NCBI RefSeq assembly: GCF_000374305.1
Contig: NZ_KB894094.1
Span: forward strand, 62,001-126,000
Reading direction: 5' to 3'
DNA length: 64,000 nt
Source: Actinomadura flavalba DSM 45200
GTDB lineage: Bacteria; Actinomycetota; Actinomycetes; Streptosporangiales; Streptosporangiaceae
The notes beneath the pieces are model-generated. The model was not told the DNA's origin. It searched no databases and saw only the letters and a program-made list of their open reading frames with translations. Below, in pieces: positions 61,845-64,000 of the stretch; position 1 is the stretch's first letter, and the number at the start of each line of letters is the position of its first letter. The position numbers and the translations under genes are program-made.

Positions 61845-63152
61845 CTAGACGCCGACTCCCGCCAGCGCCCGCCGGTAGGCGTCCAGCTCGGCGGCGTCGG
61901 CGCCGCCGGTCTCGGCGAGCAGGTCGGCCAGGTCGTACCAGGTGCGGGCCGCCTCGCGGGACGACTCCAGCCCCTCCAGGTGCGTCGCGGCCAGCGTCAG
62001 CACCTCCACCGCGCGGTTGCGGCGGCCGAGCCGGGCGCACGCCTCACCGAGCACCGTCAGCGCCGCGGCCGTCGCGCGGCGCGGCGTCTCGCCCAGCAGG
62101 CCCAGCGCCTCCTCGGCCAGCGTGACCGCGTCGCCGGGACGGCCCAGCGCCGTCTCGGCGCGGGCCAGCTCCGTCAGGCACGCGGCCACCGCCTTCTCCC
62201 CCGCCGCGCTCACCGTGATCTCGCCGCGCACGCGGGCGAGCAGGTCGCGGGCCTCGGACGCCCGCTCGGGACGGGCGCGCAGCAGCAGCCCGGCGTAGGC
62301 GACGCGCAGTGCGGCCACGACGCGCGGGTCCTCGTCGTCGCCGGCGGCCAGCAGCGCCCGCTCGGCCAGTTCCACGCCGCCGTCGAGGTCGCCGCGGATC
62401 TCGGCGACGCGCGCGGCCTCCCGGTAGGCGGCCACGCGGGCGCCGGGCCCGCCGACACGGTCGGCACGTTCCACGAGCTGCGCCGCGAGCTGCCCGGCCC
62501 GCACCAGGTCGCCGCGCTCGACGAACGCCACCAGCAGCGCCGCGCCGAGGTGCACGGCGGCGTCGGTGGAGTCGGCGCCGGACGCGACGAGCTGCCGCAG
62601 CGCCTCCTCGGCGACGCCGACGCCCGCGCCGACGTCGCCGCGCTCGCGCAGGCAGCGGCTCAGCGCGACGTGCAGCCGCGCCCAGTGGTCGAGGTCGGCG
62701 TCGGGGGACGCCTCGGCGGTGAGCCGGCGCAGCTCGTCCACGGCGCCGGACAGGTCGCCGGACGCCTCCAGCGCCAGCGCGTGCCCCCAGCGGGCCTGGT
62801 GCAGCATCTCGGGCAGCGCGACCGCGTCGTCGCTGGCCAGCACGTCGGCGAATCGGGCGCGGGCCTCGGCGGCGGCGCCGTTGCGCAGCGCGATCTCGGC
62901 GTAGTCGAGGGTGACGCGCAGGTCGTCGACGACGTCCTCGCTGACGCCGGAGACCAGGTAGGTCGCCGAGCAGTTCAGCTTGCCCGCGAGCAGGTCGATG
63001 ACGCTGGGCGCCGGGATGCGCTTGTCGCTCTCGATGAGCGAGATGTAACTGTCGGACAGCTCGGGGAACGCGAGCTGCGCCTGACTGATCCCCTGCCGGA
63101 TTCGCAGCGCGCGGATGCGCTGTCCCAACGTCTCGCGATCCATCGTGACCAC
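61845..63152 (-). CDS. XRE-family regulator with TPR-like repeats (435 aa)
   Basis: The helix-turn-helix is in residues about 5-65 (LGQRIRALRIRQGISQAQLA, then LSDSYISLIESDKRIPAP). The remaining 350 residues are Ala-rich helical repeats (for instance ARWGHALALEASGDLSGAVD) like the TPR regions of Streptomyces developmental and quorum-type regulators. The GTG at 63152 or ATG at 63143 may be the start; a TACCTC or TAGGCG box lies upstream of either. A 188-base gap separates it from copC. Signal unknown. Confidence 0.88.
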   Translation of the reverse strand: MVTMDRETLGQRIRALRIRQGISQAQLAFPELSDSYISLIESDKRIPAPSVIDLLAGKLNCSATYLVSGVSEDVVDDLRVTLDYAEIALRNGAAAEARARFADVLASDDAVALPEMLHQARWGHALALEASGDLSGAVDELRRLTAEASPDADLDHWARLHVALSRCLRERGDVGAGVGVAEEALRQLVASGADSTDAAVHLGAALLVAFVERGDLVRAGQLAAQLVERADRVGGPGARVAAYREAARVAEIRGDLDGGVELAERALLAAGDDEDPRVVAALRVAYAGLLLRARPERASEARDLLARVRGEITVSAAGEKAVAACLTELARAETALGRPGDAVTLAEEALGLLGETPRRATAAALTVLGEACARLGRRNRAVEVLTLAATHLEGLESSREAARTWYDLADLLAETGGADAAELDAYRRALAGVGV

Positions 63153-63295
63153 CGCCTAGGAGGTAAGCGCCCGGCGCCGCGCCGTGCGCGCCGGGGTGCC
63201 GCATACGCACCACGGCAGGTTATAGCGGACCGGGTGCCCGGCGCAGCGCCGTTCGGTGCGCGATCTAGCCCGCGACTCCTGCTGTACTGGTGTCC

Positions 63296-63631
63296 ATGAC
63301 CGTCTCCACACGCGTGCTGGACACCCGCAGCGGCCGCGCCGCCGCGGGGCTGCCCGTCCGGCTCGACCGCTACGCCGCCGACACCTGGGAACCCGTCGCC
63401 GAGGGCGGCACCGACGCGAGCGGCCGGTGGACCGACGGCGGCGACGGCGACGGCACCCCGCCCGGCACGTACCGCCTCCGCTACGGCTCGGGCGCCTACT
63501 TCGCCGAGCGCAACGAACCCACCTGCTACCCGGAGGTCGCCATCATCTTCACGATCCCCGACGACGGCCGCGACCACCACGTCCCCCTCACCCTAGGCGC
63601 CTACGCCTACGCAACGTCCATGGCCTTCTGA
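63296..63631 (+). CDS. Transthyretin-like / hydroxyisourate hydrolase-like protein lacking key residues (111 aa)
   Basis: Resembles 5-hydroxyisourate hydrolase, a purine-degradation enzyme: TRVLDTRSGRAAAGLPVRL, GTDASGRW and HHVPLTLG. However, Arg6 stands where the catalytic His of the N-terminal HVLD motif is expected, and the C-terminal YRGS signature is replaced by ATSMAF. It is therefore probably not a normal hydrolase. ATG 63296 is used; GTG 63290 is in frame. The purine permease gene follows, which supports a link with purine metabolism. Confidence 0.75.
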   Translation: MTVSTRVLDTRSGRAAAGLPVRLDRYAADTWEPVAEGGTDASGRWTDGGDGDGTPPGTYRLRYGSGAYFAERNEPTCYPEVAIIFTIPDDGRDHHVPLTLGAYAYATSMAF

Positions 63632-63730
63632 CCACGCCGTCCGCACGCGGACCCCGGTGGGGTTTCGGTCAGTGACGTGCGGTTACGCTGTGCGCCGTTC
63701 CCGTTCGATCAGTGATGTGGAGTGCGTTCG

Positions 63731-64000
63731 ATGTCCTCCTCCGAGCCCGAGACGCAGGAGTCCGAGTCAGGTCCGCCCGAGCGGCGCGGCCCCCTGGATC
63801 GGTTCTTTGATCTTTCTGGGCGTGAGAGCACTGTTGGGCGGGAGGTGCGGGGTGGGGTCACGACGTTCTTTGCGATGGCCTACATCATTCTGCTGAATCC
63901 GCTGATTCTGGGTGGGGCGGAGGACGTCAACGGGGACGTGCTGTCCATTCCGCAGCTCACCACCATGACGGCGCTGTCGGCGGCCGTCGCGACGTTGCTC
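63731..64000 (+). CDS. NCS2-family purine permease, N-terminal part (partial)
   Basis: The first 90 codons are present and the gene runs off the right edge. After an acidic N-terminus, LDRFFDLSGRESTVGREVRG and GVTTFFAMAYIILLNPLIL match the AzgA-like xanthine/guanine/hypoxanthine permeases. A proton-coupled purine uptake role is inferred from the family. Confidence 0.85.
   Translation, partial: MSSSEPETQESESGPPERRGPLDRFFDLSGRESTVGREVRGGVTTFFAMAYIILLNPLILGGAEDVNGDVLSIPQLTTMTALSAAVATLL

Overview
The window looks like chromosome of a high-GC Gram-positive actinomycete, most likely of the Streptosporangiales (Actinomadura-like). The reasons are very high GC, many GTG starts, F420 enzymes, GlnE with two type I glutamine synthetases, DUF4191 next to lipA, and the conserved order pepA-lpdA-sucB-epimerase-lipB-lipA-DUF4191-RDD-glnA. 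The genus is inferred, not proven. No tRNA, rRNA, CRISPR array or intact insertion sequence was seen.

Layout. 1-3345: a left-truncated operon on the minus strand (ABC ATPase, permease, binding lipoprotein with a NosL-like tail, two-cluster ferredoxin) with a GntR/UTRA regulator. 3608-15827: central metabolism, with leucyl aminopeptidase, E3 and E2 of 2-oxoacid dehydrogenase complexes, lipoate transfer and synthesis (lipB, lipA), and glnA behind a GlnR box. 15909-18821: a lower-GC accessory island of three unrecognised genes. 18876-22242: GMC dehydrogenase with a Tat subunit, a HAD gene remnant, and a HicA-like two-gene module. 22406-30660: SNF2 helicase, OsmC protein, PAP2-type membrane enzyme, glnE and the second glutamine synthetase, with a very strong hairpin between the last two.

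30947-41818: polar amino-acid ABC importer, class I terpene synthase, ArsR-type regulator divergent from an MFS exporter, NAD+ synthetase, a PAS-GAF-SpoIIE phosphatase, panB. 41860-53349: an unrecognised membrane/winged-helix pair, K+ channel with TrkA-N, F420:NADP+ reductase, SIS-like protein, methionine aminopeptidase, HhH membrane protein, LigD-type phosphoesterase with a dead ligase domain, an MFS gene with an early in-frame stop, DUF457 membrane protein, baeRF-like protein and an HtrA-type lipoprotein. 53350-64000: TetR with an LLM oxidoreductase, a second LLM gene, a two-component system split by a 646-bp repeat block, CopC and CopD-CtaG, an XRE/TPR regulator, a transthyretin-like protein lacking key residues, and the start of an NCS2 purine permease.

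The genes fit together mainly around nitrogen (GlnR boxes before both glutamine synthetase genes, GlnE, amino-acid importer), lipoylation with its 2-oxoacid dehydrogenase users, F420 redox (reductase plus two LLM enzymes), and copper/cytochrome assembly. A strong recurring signal is a TANNNT or CANNNT -10 box six to nine bases before the start codon, implying many leaderless mRNAs; I used it to choose several starts. The main unexplained material is the 15.9-18.8 kb island, a family of structured intergenic elements (3449-3559, 29106-29221), a 19-bp tandem repeat block (57042-57687), and decayed copies of two gene 3' ends (near 55.2 and 56.3 kb).
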